Shown one piece after another: positions 34,904 to 43,464 of a stretch of DNA of 64,000 nt. The DNA is taken from assembly GCF_040729435.1 (NCBI RefSeq), contig NZ_CP160398.1:4066001-4130000 (forward strand), in the 5' to 3' direction. The notes under the pieces are model-generated. The model had not been told where the DNA came from and ran no database searches. It worked only from the letters and a program-made list of their open reading frames with translations. This DNA is from Pseudomonas sp. HOU2. Its GTDB lineage: Bacteria > Pseudomonadota > Gammaproteobacteria > Pseudomonadales > Pseudomonadaceae. Position numbers and translations under genes: made by a program. Numbering within the stretch: position 1 is the stretch's first letter; every line of letters begins with the position of its first letter.

Positions 34904-37293
34904 CGGTGCTCCTCCAGATCCTTCGGTTTCCAGGTTTTCAACAGTAGCGCATTGCTCACCACGCTGACGCTCGACAGTGCCATCGCCGCACCGGCCAGCA
35001 CCGGGTTGAGGAAGCCGAACGCCGCCAGCGGAATGCCGATCAGGTTGTAGACGAAGGCCCAGAACAGGTTCTGGCGAATCTTCGCGTAGGTCTTGCGGCT
35101 GATCTCCAGTGCCGCCGGCACCAGCCGTGGATCGCCGCGCATCAGGGTTATACCGGCGGCATGCATCGCCACGTCGGTGCCACCGCCCATGGCGATACCG
35201 ATGTCCGCTGCGGCCAGTGCCGGGGCATCGTTGATGCCATCGCCGACCATTGCCACCACGCCGGTTTTCTTCAGTTCGGCGACGGTGGCGGCTTTGTCGG
35301 CGGGCAGCACTTCGGCGTGCACGTTTTCGATGCCCAAAGCCTCGGCGACCACTGTCGCGCTGCCACGGTTGTCGCCCGTCAGCAGATGGCTGTGGATATC
35401 GCGGGCGGTCAGTTGTTGCACTGCTTGCAATGCGCCGGGCTTGAGCGTGTCACCGAAGGCGAACAGGCCGATTACGCGCGGTTCAGGACTTTGCTCGATC
35501 AGCCACGACAAGGTCCGGCCTTCGCTTTCCCAGGCCTCGGCGGATTCGGCGAGATTGCCCGCGTTCAGGCCACTTTCTTCCAGCAAACGCCGATTGCCCA
35601 GCGCCAGACGCCGACCGCCAAGATTGCCGGCGATGCCACGCCCGGTCAGGGACTGGCTGTCGCTGACATCCGGCACGTTCAGACCACGCTCGGCGGCCGC
35701 GTCCAGCACGGCTTTGGCCAGCGGATGTTCGCTGCCGCGTTGCAGGGCGCCAGCCGTTGTCAGCAACGTATTCTCATCGCCATCCACCGCGCTCAAATGC
35801 GCGATGCGTGGCGTGCCGGAAGTCAGCGTGCCGGTCTTGTCGAAGACCACGTTGTCGACTTCATGGGCACGTTCCAGCGCTTCGGCATCCTTGATCAGAA
35901 TCCCGTGACGCGCCGCCACGCCGGTGCCGGCCATGATCGCTGTTGGCGTGGCAAGGCCGAGGGCACACGGACAGGCAATCACCAGCACAGCGACCGCATT
36001 GATCAACGCCGTTTCCATGGGCGCGCCGTACAGCCACCAGCCGATCAGCGTCGCCAAAGCGATCAGCAACACGGTGGGCACGAACACCTGGCTGACTTTA
36101 TCCACCAGTTTCTGGATCGGCGCTTTCGCCGCCTGAGCGTCCTCCACCAGACGGATGATCCGCGCCAGCACGCTTTCTGCACCGAGGGCAGTGGTGCGCA
36201 CCAGCAGGCGACCTTCACCGTTGATCGCGCCGCCGGTGACCGTGTCGCCCGGCTGTTTTGGCACTGGCAGGCTTTCACCGCTGATCAAGGCTTCGTCAGC
36301 GTGGCTCTGGCCTTCCAGCACTTCACCGTCCACCGGAAAGCGTTCGCCAGGTTTGACCAGAACCAGATCGTTGAGGCGCAGGGCACTGATTGCCACGTCC
36401 TGTTCGCGACCGTCGATCACTTGAATCGCCCGCTCCGGGCGCAAGGCTTCGAGGGCGCGGATGGCGCTGGCGGTCTGGCGTTTGGCGCGGCTTTCCAGGT
36501 ATTTGCCGAGCAGCACCAAGGCAATCACCACGGCTGAGGCTTCGAAATACAGATGCGGCATGCGCCCGGCGGCGGTGGCCCATTCGTACAGGCTCAAGCC
36601 ATAGCCTGCGCTGGTGCCGAGGGCGACCAGCAAGTCCATGTTGCCGGCGCCGGCGCGCACGGCTTTCCACGCGGCCACGTAAAACCGTGCACCGAAAATG
36701 AATTGCACCGGGGTGGCGAGGGCGAATTGCGCCCAGGCCGGGAGCATCCAGTGAATGCCGAACGGTTGCAGCAGCATCGGCAGCACCAACGGCAACGCCA
36801 AGGCGATGGCGCAGATCAGCGCCCAGCGTTCATGGTGCAGACGCTGTTGCTGGTTATCGGTGGCGGGATGTTCGGCTTGCCAGACGCTGGCCGAGTAACC
36901 GGCCTTGCTCACAGCATCGAGCAGCGACTGAATATCGACCTGACCGAGCCATTCGAGGTGCGCACGTTCGTTGGCGAGGTTGACGCTGACGCTCTTCACC
37001 CCGGGGACTTTGTTCAGGGCGCGCTCGACGCGACCGACGCACGAGGCGCAGGTCATGCCTTCGATGGTCAATTCCACGGTTTGCTGCGGCACGCTGTAAC
37101 CAGCGCGTTCAACCGCCTCCATCAACGCCGGCAAGCTGTCGCCGGGCGCCTGGACGCGGGCCTGTTCGGTGGCGAGATTGACGCTGACGCCACTGGCGCC
37201 GCTGACTTTGCGCAACGCCCGCTCGACACGCCCGGCGCAACTGGCGCAGGTCATGCCGGCAATCGGCAGATCGAAAGTGGTGGAATCGGACAT
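34900..37293 (-). CDS. copA: Cu(I)-exporting P1B-type ATPase CopA
   Basis: A 797-residue copper exporter of the inner membrane. Two N-terminal heavy-metal domains carry GMTCASC at Cys16/Cys19 and Cys82/Cys85. The membrane Cys-Pro-Cys ([16 protein letters not shown]), phosphorylation motif DKTGTLTSG, and the late [10 protein letters not shown] and MAGTG-type motifs are intact. The promoter has a CueR box. First gene of the copA-cueR operon. Confidence 0.96.
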   Translation of the reverse strand: MSDSTTFDLPIAGMTCASCAGRVERALRKVSGASGVSVNLATEQARVQAPGDSLPALMEAVERAGYSVPQQTVELTIEGMTCASCVGRVERALNKVPGVKSVSVNLANERAHLEWLGQVDIQSLLDAVSKAGYSASVWQAEHPATDNQQQRLHHERWALICAIALALPLVLPMLLQPFGIHWMLPAWAQFALATPVQFIFGARFYVAAWKAVRAGAGNMDLLVALGTSAGYGLSLYEWATAAGRMPHLYFEASAVVIALVLLGKYLESRAKRQTASAIRALEALRPERAIQVIDGREQDVAISALRLNDLVLVKPGERFPVDGEVLEGQSHADEALISGESLPVPKQPGDTVTGGAINGEGRLLVRTTALGAESVLARIIRLVEDAQAAKAPIQKLVDKVSQVFVPTVLLIALATLIGWWLYGAPMETALINAVAVLVIACPCALGLATPTAIMAGTGVAARHGILIKDAEALERAHEVDNVVFDKTGTLTSGTPRIAHLSAVDGDENTLLTTAGALQRGSEHPLAKAVLDAAAERGLNVPDVSDSQSLTGRGIAGNLGGRRLALGNRRLLEESGLNAGNLAESAEAWESEGRTLSWLIEQSPEPRVIGLFAFGDTLKPGALQAVQQLTARDIHSHLLTGDNRGSATVVAEALGIENVHAEVLPADKAATVAELKKTGVVAMVGDGINDAPALAAADIGIAMGGGTDVAMHAAGITLMRGDPRLVPAALEISRKTYAKIRQNLFWAFVYNLIGIPLAAFGFLNPVLAGAAMALSSVSVVSNALLLKTWKPKDLEEHR

Positions 37294-37323
37294 CGGTCGT
37301 ACTCCCTGTAGTAGATGCCTACA

Positions 37324-37354
37324 AGGATCAACCTTGCCATGCGGGCAAGGTCAA
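37324..37354 (-). promoter_or_regulatory. CueR box and promoter of copA
   Basis: ACCTTGCC and GGCAAGGT (37331-37338 and 37344-37351) form a perfect inverted repeat. On the minus strand it sits between a -35 TTGACC and a -10 GATCCT spaced 19 bases apart, the long spacer that MerR-type activators need. Confidence 0.9.
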
Positions 37355-37399
37355 GCGCCAATCTGAAAAGCAAAAGATCGTCCGATCGCGGCGGTTGAC

Positions 37400-37783
37400 T
37401 CAGTATTCGAGGGCAGCAGGTCGCAGGTACAAACCTTTGGCATTTGCCGCGATCCGGTACTTGAGCACATCGCCGGCCTTGAGCGTGATCTCCTGCGCCG
37501 GCGGCGCGAGCATGCCTGCCTGGCAACCCGGCACCTGGCCAGGCAACTGTTTCAGCCGAATGGAAATCGTGCCGTGGGGCAGGTTGAACGAAGTGGTCTG
37601 TTCCTGCAGCAGGCGCGCTGCCAGTTCATCATTGACGTACACGCCAATCTCGCAGGGAGTCGGTACTTCCAGACGCTCGCGCGAGATGATCAGTACGGCG
37701 TAGTCCTCGCCGGTCGCATTGGCCTGGGGCAGGGCGGCAAAGAGGCTGAGCAAGCCAAACAGGCTGAAAGCTGACCAGCGCAT
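37400..37783 (-). CDS. Periplasmic protein of unknown function in the copper cluster
   Basis: A 127-residue exported protein: signal peptide (FSLFGLLSLFAALPQANA, predicted cut before TGED) and a compact beta-rich domain with two Cys residues (PTPCEIGVYVN and VPGCQAG) that could form a disulfide. No Met/His-rich copper-binding tract is seen. It lies between copA and copZ, and is transcribed with copA in orientation but without a CueR box of its own. I do not recognise the family; a link to copper is suggested only by position. Confidence 0.68.
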   Translation of the reverse strand: MRWSAFSLFGLLSLFAALPQANATGEDYAVLIISRERLEVPTPCEIGVYVNDELAARLLQEQTTSFNLPHGTISIRLKQLPGQVPGCQAGMLAPPAQEITLKAGDVLKYRIAANAKGLYLRPAALEY

Positions 37784-37870
37784 GGCTGAATCTCCTGAAT
37801 TTGAGTCATTGATGCACGCAGCTTGGCTGAGCGCGGCGCCGAATGCCAGCCCGGCAGGTTTCTGCAGAAC

Positions 37871-37901
37871 TTGACCTTGCCATGGTGGCAAGCTCGACAC
37901 T
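37871..37901 (+). promoter_or_regulatory. CueR box and promoter of copZ
   Basis: ACCTTGCC (37874-37881) and GGCAAGCT (37887-37894), one mismatch from the copA box, sit between TTGACC and GACACT with a 19-base spacer. Confidence 0.82.
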
Positions 37902-37931
37902 GCCGGCAACCTCACTCAAAGGAGTCCATCC

Positions 37932-38132
37932 ATGCAAGTGTTCAACGTTCAAGGCATGTCCTGCGGTCACTGCGTCAAAGCCATTACCAACGCGGTGCAG
38001 GCGAAAGATCCGGCGGCCAGCGTGCGGGTCGATCTGGGGGCCAAAGAAGTCGGCGTCGAGAGTTCGCTGAGTGCCGAGCAGGTGATCGAGGTGATCAGTG
38101 AAGAAGGCTACCCGGTAAAACTCGCCGGATAA
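37932..38132 (+). CDS. copZ: Copper chaperone CopZ
   Basis: A 66-residue single HMA-domain protein with GMSCGHC (Cys11, Cys14), the Cu(I) site, and the ferredoxin-like beta-alpha fold ending in EEGYPVKLAG. It hands Cu(I) to CopA and perhaps to CueR. The start follows AAAGGAG. Its CueR-type promoter shows that it responds with copA. Confidence 0.93.
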   Translation: MQVFNVQGMSCGHCVKAITNAVQAKDPAASVRVDLGAKEVGVESSLSAEQVIEVISEEGYPVKLAG

Positions 38133-38140
38133 TGATAAAT

Positions 38141-38252
38141 CCCCTGTGGCGAGGGAGCTTGCTCCCGTCGGGTCGCGAAGCGGCCCTTTTTCCAATTGAA
38201 AAACACTGGGCCTGCTGCGCAGGCCAGCGGGAGCAAGCTCCCTCGCCACAGG
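38141..38252. repeat. REPIN, GCGAGGGAGCTTGCTCCCG family
   Basis: Two inverted copies with CGGGAGCAAGCTCCCTCGCC at the right end, directly after copZ. A different REP family from the GTGGGAGC and GTAGGAGC types. Confidence 0.92.
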
Positions 38253-38365
38253 TTTCAGGTGTAGGTCATCTGATTTTTAATAGTTAGCGAGCTATCGGAA
38301 TGTTCAAGGTGTCTCAGCGCGGCTAGACTGTCGGGCTGCCGACTTCTATCCCACCTGGATGCCTG

Positions 38366-39568
38366 ATGAACTTCCGTACCATTCTGATTCTCGGTGCCTT
38401 GAGCGCCTTCGGTCCGCTGGCGATCGACTTCTATTTGCCCGCGTTTCCGTCGATGGCGCTGGCCTTTGGCACTGATGAAAAGCATGTGCAGCTGACCCTG
38501 GCGGCCTATTTCGCCGGCCTGTCGATCGGGCAGTTGCTTTACGGCCCGGTGGCGGACCGTTTTGGGCGGCGCCTGCCGTTGCTTGGCGGGGTCGGCCTGT
38601 TCACCCTGGCCTCGCTGGCCTGTGCCTACGCACCGAATCTGGAATGGCTGATCGGCGCGCGTTTCGTTCAGGCGCTGGGCGGTTGCGCGGGGATGGTGAT
38701 TTCCCGGGCGGTGGTCAGTGACAAGTGCGATGCGGTTGGTTCGGCGAAAGTCTTCTCGCAGTTGATGCTGGTGATGGGGTTGGCGCCGATCCTCGCGCCG
38801 CTGCTCGGCGGTCTGCTGGTCAACACCACGGGCTGGCAGTCGATCTTCCTCGTGCTCACCGGCTTCAGTGCGCTGGCGGGCTTGGCTGTGGCGCTGGGTC
38901 TGCCGGAAAGTCTGCCGGCCCATGTGCCACGCCAGCCGTTGTCCGGTGCGTTGCGCCAATACGGCCGGTTGTTCGGCGACCGGGTGTTTCTCGGCCACGC
39001 CCTGACCGGCGGTATCGCCGTCGCCGGGATGTTTTCCTATATCGCCGGTTCACCGTTCGTCTTCATCAAGCTCTACGGCGTACCGGCCGAGCATTTCGGC
39101 TGGTTGTTCGGCACCAATGCCGCGGGTTTCATTCTGGTGGCCCAGGTTAATGCGCGGCTGTTGGCCAAGCGCGGTCCGGCGTTCCTGCTGGCGCGGGCGG
39201 TCTGGGTGTATCTGTTGGCCGGTGTGACTTTGCTCGCGGTCAGCTCGATGCACACCGACGCCTTGTGGCCGTTGTTGCTTCCGTTGTTCGTGTGCATTGC
39301 CAGCCTCGGCTGCATCCTGCCTAACGCAGCGGCCTGCGCGATGAACGGTCAGGGCGCGCGGGCCGGCAGTGCCTCGGCGCTGATGGGTTGCCTGCAGTTC
39401 AGCGTGGCTTCCGGCGCGGCCTCGCTGGTGGGTGTTCTGCACGATGGCAGCGCCATGCCGATGGCCATGGTCATCAGTCTGTGCGGATTACTGGTGGTGA
39501 GCGTTGCGATGTACACCCGGCATTTGCAGAATGCCCGGGCGCTGGCGCAAGCACAGGCCGAAGCCTGA
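38366..39568 (+). CDS. Bcr/CflA-family MFS drug exporter
   Basis: A 400-residue DHA1-type proton antiporter. The N-terminal GPLAIDFYLPAFPSMALAFG and the loop GPVADRFGRRLPLLGG are the Bcr/CflA marks; motif C lies in GLAPILAPLLGGLLV. Family members export bicyclomycin, chloramphenicol or cysteine-type compounds; the substrate here is unknown. It stands alone with a promoter gap after the REPIN. Confidence 0.88.
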   Translation: MNFRTILILGALSAFGPLAIDFYLPAFPSMALAFGTDEKHVQLTLAAYFAGLSIGQLLYGPVADRFGRRLPLLGGVGLFTLASLACAYAPNLEWLIGARFVQALGGCAGMVISRAVVSDKCDAVGSAKVFSQLMLVMGLAPILAPLLGGLLVNTTGWQSIFLVLTGFSALAGLAVALGLPESLPAHVPRQPLSGALRQYGRLFGDRVFLGHALTGGIAVAGMFSYIAGSPFVFIKLYGVPAEHFGWLFGTNAAGFILVAQVNARLLAKRGPAFLLARAVWVYLLAGVTLLAVSSMHTDALWPLLLPLFVCIASLGCILPNAAACAMNGQGARAGSASALMGCLQFSVASGAASLVGVLHDGSAMPMAMVISLCGLLVVSVAMYTRHLQNARALAQAQAEA

Positions 39569-39573
39569 AACCT

Positions 39574-39747
39574 TCAGCCGGCGGCGCGTTGCTGTCCGGG
39601 GTCGGGAAACTGATGGGGCGCGTGCAGGCGCGCTTCAAGGGTGCGGGTGAAGGCGAGGGCCTCGGCTTCACTGCGAAAGGTCACGGCGTGCTGGTCCAGG
39701 CGAACCTGCCATTGGGACTTTGCCACTTCTTTTATCAGGATCTTCAT
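39574..39747 (-). CDS. Small conserved hypothetical protein
   Basis: A 57-residue protein beginning MKILIKEVAKSQWQVRLD, with ATG at 39747 after GGGAGGT. The pattern of alternating hydrophobic residues and the central HAVTFRSEAEALAFTRTLEA look like a small DUF2188-like fold; no function known. Convergent with the Bcr gene, 5 bases between the stops. Confidence 0.62.
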   Translation of the reverse strand: MKILIKEVAKSQWQVRLDQHAVTFRSEAEALAFTRTLEARLHAPHQFPDPGQQRAAG

Positions 39748-39846
39748 TGCTGACCTCCCTTGTGTAAAAGATGCATCGCAGAGGCTTCGATTGTAGACCT
39801 GAATACGATCGCATTTGTGACAACGCTCAAGCATCTGACTGACGGC

Positions 39847-39882
39847 AAAAAACAGCACCAGCCCTTAAAGGGTCTGGCGCTG
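39847..39882 (-). terminator. Terminator of the reductase transcript
   Basis: CAGCACCAGCCCTT and AAGGGTCTGGCGCTG pair with small mismatches; on the minus strand a run of T follows. It lies 18 bases past the reductase stop. Confidence 0.8.
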
Positions 39883-39900
39883 ATTGCGGCCTTCGGATTC

Positions 39901-40914
39901 TCAGAAACTTTCTAAAACAATTTTCCCCTTGGCTTTGCCACTTTCCAGCAACTCGTGCGCGCGACGCAGGTTGGTCGCGTTGATCGTGCCGAAATGTTCG
40001 CCCACCGTCGTTTTCAAAGTCCCCGCATCAATCAGATCGGCCACGCGGTTGAGCAGTTTGTGCTGCTCGATCATGTCCGGGGTTTCGAACAGCGATCGGG
40101 TGTACATGAACTCCCAATGCAGCGACAGGCTCTTGCGCTTGAGCTGGCTCACGTCCAGCGACTTCGGATCGTCGATCAGCGCGAGTTTGCCTTGCGGCGC
40201 CAGGGCCTCGACCAGTTGATCGAGGTGCAGATCGGTCTGGGTCAAGCTGGCGACGTGGGTCACGTGATCGATGCCGGCGCGCTTGAGTTCTTCGCTCAAC
40301 GGCTGGCTATGGTCGATCACCCGGTCGGCGCCCAGCTCCGTCACCCAGTCGCGAGTCTGCGCACGGGACGCGGTGCCGATGACCTTCAGGCCGGTCAACT
40401 GGCTGGCCAGTTGGGTGAGGATGGAACCGACGCCGCCAGCGGCACCGACGATCAGCAGGCTCTGGCCCACATCGGTTTTGCCTTCGCTGATCTGCAGGCG
40501 TTCGAACAACAACTCCCACGCGGTGATCGCGGTCAACGGCAGAGCGGCAGCTTCGGCGAAACTCAGGGACTTGGGCATGTGGCCGACGATGCGCTCATCA
40601 ACCACGTGCAGTTCGCTGTTGCCACCGGCACGGGCAATGGAGCCGGCGTAGAACACTTTGTCGCCAGCCTTGAACAGCGTCACTTCACTGCCGACAGCCT
40701 TGACCACGCCGGCAACGTCCCAGCCCAGCACTTTCGCCGCGCCGTTCTCCGGCGCCACGTTCTGCCGTACCTTGGTGTCCACCGGGTTGACCGAGATCGC
40801 TTTGACTTCCACCAGCAGGTCGCGCGGGCCGGCGACCGGCTCCGGCAGTTCGATGTCTTGCAGGGATTGTTCGTCGCTGATCGGCAGGGAGGCGTAATAG
40901 GCGATGGCTTTCAT
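39901..40914 (-). CDS. Zinc-type MDR quinone oxidoreductase
   Basis: A 337-residue medium-chain dehydrogenase/reductase of the quinone oxidoreductase branch. The NADPH loop is VGAAGGVGSILTQLA (about residue 160) and the N-terminal MKAIAYYASLPISDEQSLQD fits the 'zinc-binding alcohol dehydrogenase family'; few zinc-ligating residues are seen, so it is probably metal-free. In one operon with the monooxygenase-like gene 32 bases upstream. The two may be detoxifying enzymes under the divergent LysR regulator. Confidence 0.85.
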   Translation of the reverse strand: MKAIAYYASLPISDEQSLQDIELPEPVAGPRDLLVEVKAISVNPVDTKVRQNVAPENGAAKVLGWDVAGVVKAVGSEVTLFKAGDKVFYAGSIARAGGNSELHVVDERIVGHMPKSLSFAEAAALPLTAITAWELLFERLQISEGKTDVGQSLLIVGAAGGVGSILTQLASQLTGLKVIGTASRAQTRDWVTELGADRVIDHSQPLSEELKRAGIDHVTHVASLTQTDLHLDQLVEALAPQGKLALIDDPKSLDVSQLKRKSLSLHWEFMYTRSLFETPDMIEQHKLLNRVADLIDAGTLKTTVGEHFGTINATNLRRAHELLESGKAKGKIVLESF

Positions 40915-40946
40915 GACTTGCTCCATAACGGTAATAGAAGAAGGGC

Positions 40947-41240
40947 TCAGGCGATGGCGCCCAGGCGTTTCAATTGGAAGTGTTCGATGCAGTGGCCGGC
41001 GGCGGCCTGGAAGTTCTGAAAATGCGCGCTGGCGTTGTGCGCCGAAAGGATTTCCTCGCTGGCCCATTGTTCGATCACATAGAAAGTCAGCGGATCGGCG
41101 AGGTCGCGGTGCAGGTCGTACTGGCTGCAGCCTTTTTCGGCGCGACTCGGTTCAACCAGTGCGCGCAGGGCGTTTTCGAGGGTGTCCTGCTGGCCGGGTT
41201 TGGCGATCAGGGTGGCGATGGCGGTGAATGCTTGGGACAT
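40947..41240 (-). CDS. Putative quinol monooxygenase (ABM domain)
   Basis: A 97-residue antibiotic-biosynthesis-monooxygenase fold protein (YgiN-like), with AIATLIAKPGQQDTLENAL at the start and CSQYDLHRD and EQWASEEILSAHNASAHF later. Such dimers oxidise quinols without a cofactor. The ATG at 41240 starts the family homology; upstream in-frame codons are not coding. First gene of the operon with the MDR reductase. Confidence 0.83.
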   Translation of the reverse strand: MSQAFTAIATLIAKPGQQDTLENALRALVEPSRAEKGCSQYDLHRDLADPLTFYVIEQWASEEILSAHNASAHFQNFQAAAGHCIEHFQLKRLGAIA

Positions 41241-41313
41241 GTGCGGCTCCGGTCGCGGGATAAATTCGCTTGAACCCATCATTGGCTATTTCTCGGCGCG
41301 ATAAAACCGGCTA

Positions 41314-41329
41314 AAAGAGCAGTCTCTTT
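41314..41329. promoter_or_regulatory. Inverted repeat in the divergent LysR promoter
   Basis: AAAGAG and CTCTTT flank CAGT in the 118-base gap between the monooxygenase gene and the LysR gene. A likely binding site of that LysR protein, though it is not a strict T-N11-A box. Confidence 0.45.
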
Positions 41330-41358
41330 CAATATTTTTTTGATAATCGAGGCTGGGA

Positions 41359-42288
41359 ATGCTGCGTTTCGACGATTTGCAGTTGTTCGTGCGCGCGGCG
41401 GATCTGGGCAGCCTGTCTGCAGCGGCGCGGGTGATGGACATGTCTGCCGCTGTGGCCAGCGCGGCGCTCAAACGCATCGAACAGCAACTGGGCGTGCGTT
41501 TGCTGGCGCGCTCGACCCGCAGCCTGCGCCTGACCGCCGAGGGCGAAGGCTTTCTCGAATACGCGCGGGCCGCGTTGAGTTCGCTGGACGAAGGCCGGCG
41601 TTTTCTCTCCAGCGCGCAGGATCAGGTCAGCGGCATCCTGCAGTTGTCGGCGCCTTCGGATTTCGGGCGCAACCTGTTGTTGCCATGGCTCGACGAGTTT
41701 CAGCGCGAGCATCCGAAACTGACCGTGCGCCTGTTGCTCGGTGATCGCATCGCCGACCTGTTCCGCCAGCCGGTGGACATCGCCCTGCGCTATGGCGAGC
41801 CGGAAGATTCGAGCCTGGTGGCCCTGCCCATCGCCCCGGACAATCGCCGCGTGCTCTGCGCATCGCCGGCGTACCTGGCGCGCCACGGCGAACCGCGTCA
41901 GCTCGAACAACTGGCGCAGCACAACTGCCTGCTGTACATGCTCGGCAGCCGCGTGCACGACCATTGGAGTTTTCATGACGGTAAACGTGAAGTCGGCCTG
42001 ACGGTCAGTGGCGATCGCTTCAGTGATGACGCCGACGTCGTCCGGTTGTGGGCGGTGGCGGGGGCGGGCATCGCCTACAAATCGTGGCTCGATGTCGGCG
42101 CGGATGTGCTCGCCGGGCGCCTCAAAGTGTTGCTGCCGGAGCTGCTCTGTGAGCGTGCTCCGCTGAATCTGTTGTGCGCCCATCGCGCACAATTGAGTAA
42201 GCCGGTGAACCTTTTGAGGGAGATGCTCGCCAGCCGATGCGCCGAATTGAGTAGTCAATTTCCCCATTTCCCGAAAGTTGATCATTAG
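41359..42288 (+). CDS. LysR-family transcriptional regulator
   Basis: A 309-residue LTTR. The N-terminal helix-turn-helix is in MLRFDDLQLFVRAADLGSLS and SAAVASAALKRIEQQLGVRL; the effector domain follows from about residue 90. It is divergent from the monooxygenase/reductase operon, which it most likely controls. The ligand is unknown; an aromatic or quinone would suit the neighbours. Confidence 0.87.
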   Translation: MLRFDDLQLFVRAADLGSLSAAARVMDMSAAVASAALKRIEQQLGVRLLARSTRSLRLTAEGEGFLEYARAALSSLDEGRRFLSSAQDQVSGILQLSAPSDFGRNLLLPWLDEFQREHPKLTVRLLLGDRIADLFRQPVDIALRYGEPEDSSLVALPIAPDNRRVLCASPAYLARHGEPRQLEQLAQHNCLLYMLGSRVHDHWSFHDGKREVGLTVSGDRFSDDADVVRLWAVAGAGIAYKSWLDVGADVLAGRLKVLLPELLCERAPLNLLCAHRAQLSKPVNLLREMLASRCAELSSQFPHFPKVDH

Positions 42289-42603
42289 TCGCAGGCAATT
42301 AGCGAAATTTCACTCAGGAACTATCACCATTCGTGTCAGCCACGGCGCAGGAAGCAGCGTGCATCCCGCTTATACTAGCGACCGCCTCAAACCTGCACCG
42401 ATAACCGGTCAGGACTGAATCCGGCCGGTTTTTCAGAGCCGGGCGAGCGCTGTACAAACGCCGCGGACACTCCATTGACGGGTGCCGCAGCACCGGCCTG
42501 GCGTGCTCCGGTTCACGGCGTTTTACCCGTCTTGGCCGACGACACATTACTGGTCAAGATGTCTTCGAGCAGTAGACGATACGATTCAACAGGGAGTGAA
42601 CAC
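42289..42603. other. Non-coding gap between LysR and ArsR genes
   Basis: These 315 bases show no gene. AACCGG and CCGGTT followed by five T (42403-42433) form a weak terminator-like hairpin, and a TATACT -10-like hexamer lies near 42370. Nothing else stands out. Confidence 0.5.
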
Positions 42604-43335
42604 ATGGAACATGCACCTTGCATCAGCCAGATCGCCACGCTGCTGGCCGACCCCAAGCGCAGTGCGATGATGTGGGCGTTGATGGATGGCTCGGCACGCC
42701 AGACCGAAGAGCTGGCGCTGCTGGCAGGGTTGTCGCCATCCTCGGCCAGTGCGCATCTGGGGCGTTTGTCCGCCGGGGGCCTGTTGAAAGTCGAGGTCCG
42801 TGGACGCAAGCGCTTTTTCCGCCTGGCAGCCCCGGAGATTGCGGCGGCCATCGAAGCCCTGGCCAGTGCCACCATCGCCAGCGCACCGCGAGAAATTCCT
42901 CACGTATTCAAACGCTCGACGCCGAGCGCCAATCCCCGGACTGCGCCGTCTTCACTGCTGCGTGCGCGCTTTTGCGATGACCATCTGGGGGGCACGCTGG
43001 CTGCCGATCTGTATCAGCGTCTGCTCGATGCCGGCTGGCTCGAACAGATCGAGCAGCGGGTCGTGGTGACCCTCAAAGGCTCGACGCAACTGGCCAACCG
43101 CGGGGTATTCATCCAGGCCCTCGCTCATCGCAAGGCTCAGGTGGCGTGTGCCTGTCCGGACTGGAGTGAACGTCGCCCGCACTTGGGCGGTTCACTGGGC
43201 GCGGCGGTGCTGCAACTGTTCATGCAGTCCGGCTGGCTGGTGCTGCCCAAGGACTCCCGAGCCTTGCAAGTGACCCCGGCCGGGCAGCGGGAAATCCAGC
43301 GTTTCGCTAAGGAAACCGAGCTGGAATTGGCGTAG
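42604..43335 (+). CDS. ArsR/SmtB-type winged-helix regulator
   Basis: A 243-residue regulator. The N-terminal winged helix (ISQIATLLADPKRSAMMWAL, TEELALLAGLSPSSASAHLG) is followed by a long C-terminal domain with several Cys residues (DWSERRPHLGG, ACACPDW). The length is more than double a simple ArsR protein, as in the larger group of ArsR-like regulators. Metal or redox sensing through CACP is possible. An MFS gene follows 129 bases later and is its likely target. Confidence 0.8.
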   Translation: MEHAPCISQIATLLADPKRSAMMWALMDGSARQTEELALLAGLSPSSASAHLGRLSAGGLLKVEVRGRKRFFRLAAPEIAAAIEALASATIASAPREIPHVFKRSTPSANPRTAPSSLLRARFCDDHLGGTLAADLYQRLLDAGWLEQIEQRVVVTLKGSTQLANRGVFIQALAHRKAQVACACPDWSERRPHLGGSLGAAVLQLFMQSGWLVLPKDSRALQVTPAGQREIQRFAKETELELA

Positions 43336-43464
43336 TAGAGCGTTCGCCGGCCGACACTTCGACGCTGGCGTCGCCTGTGACTGCGAACAGGTCGTATCCA
43401 GAAAAAGCGCCGGGGCGTAATCGCGCACACTCGATCTGCACACATTGTGGATGGGGGATGGGGC

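Noticed and set aside
42403..42433. Terminator after the LysR gene
   Set aside because: The stem is only 6 bp with a 16-base loop and lies 115 bases past the stop, too weak to list as a terminator.
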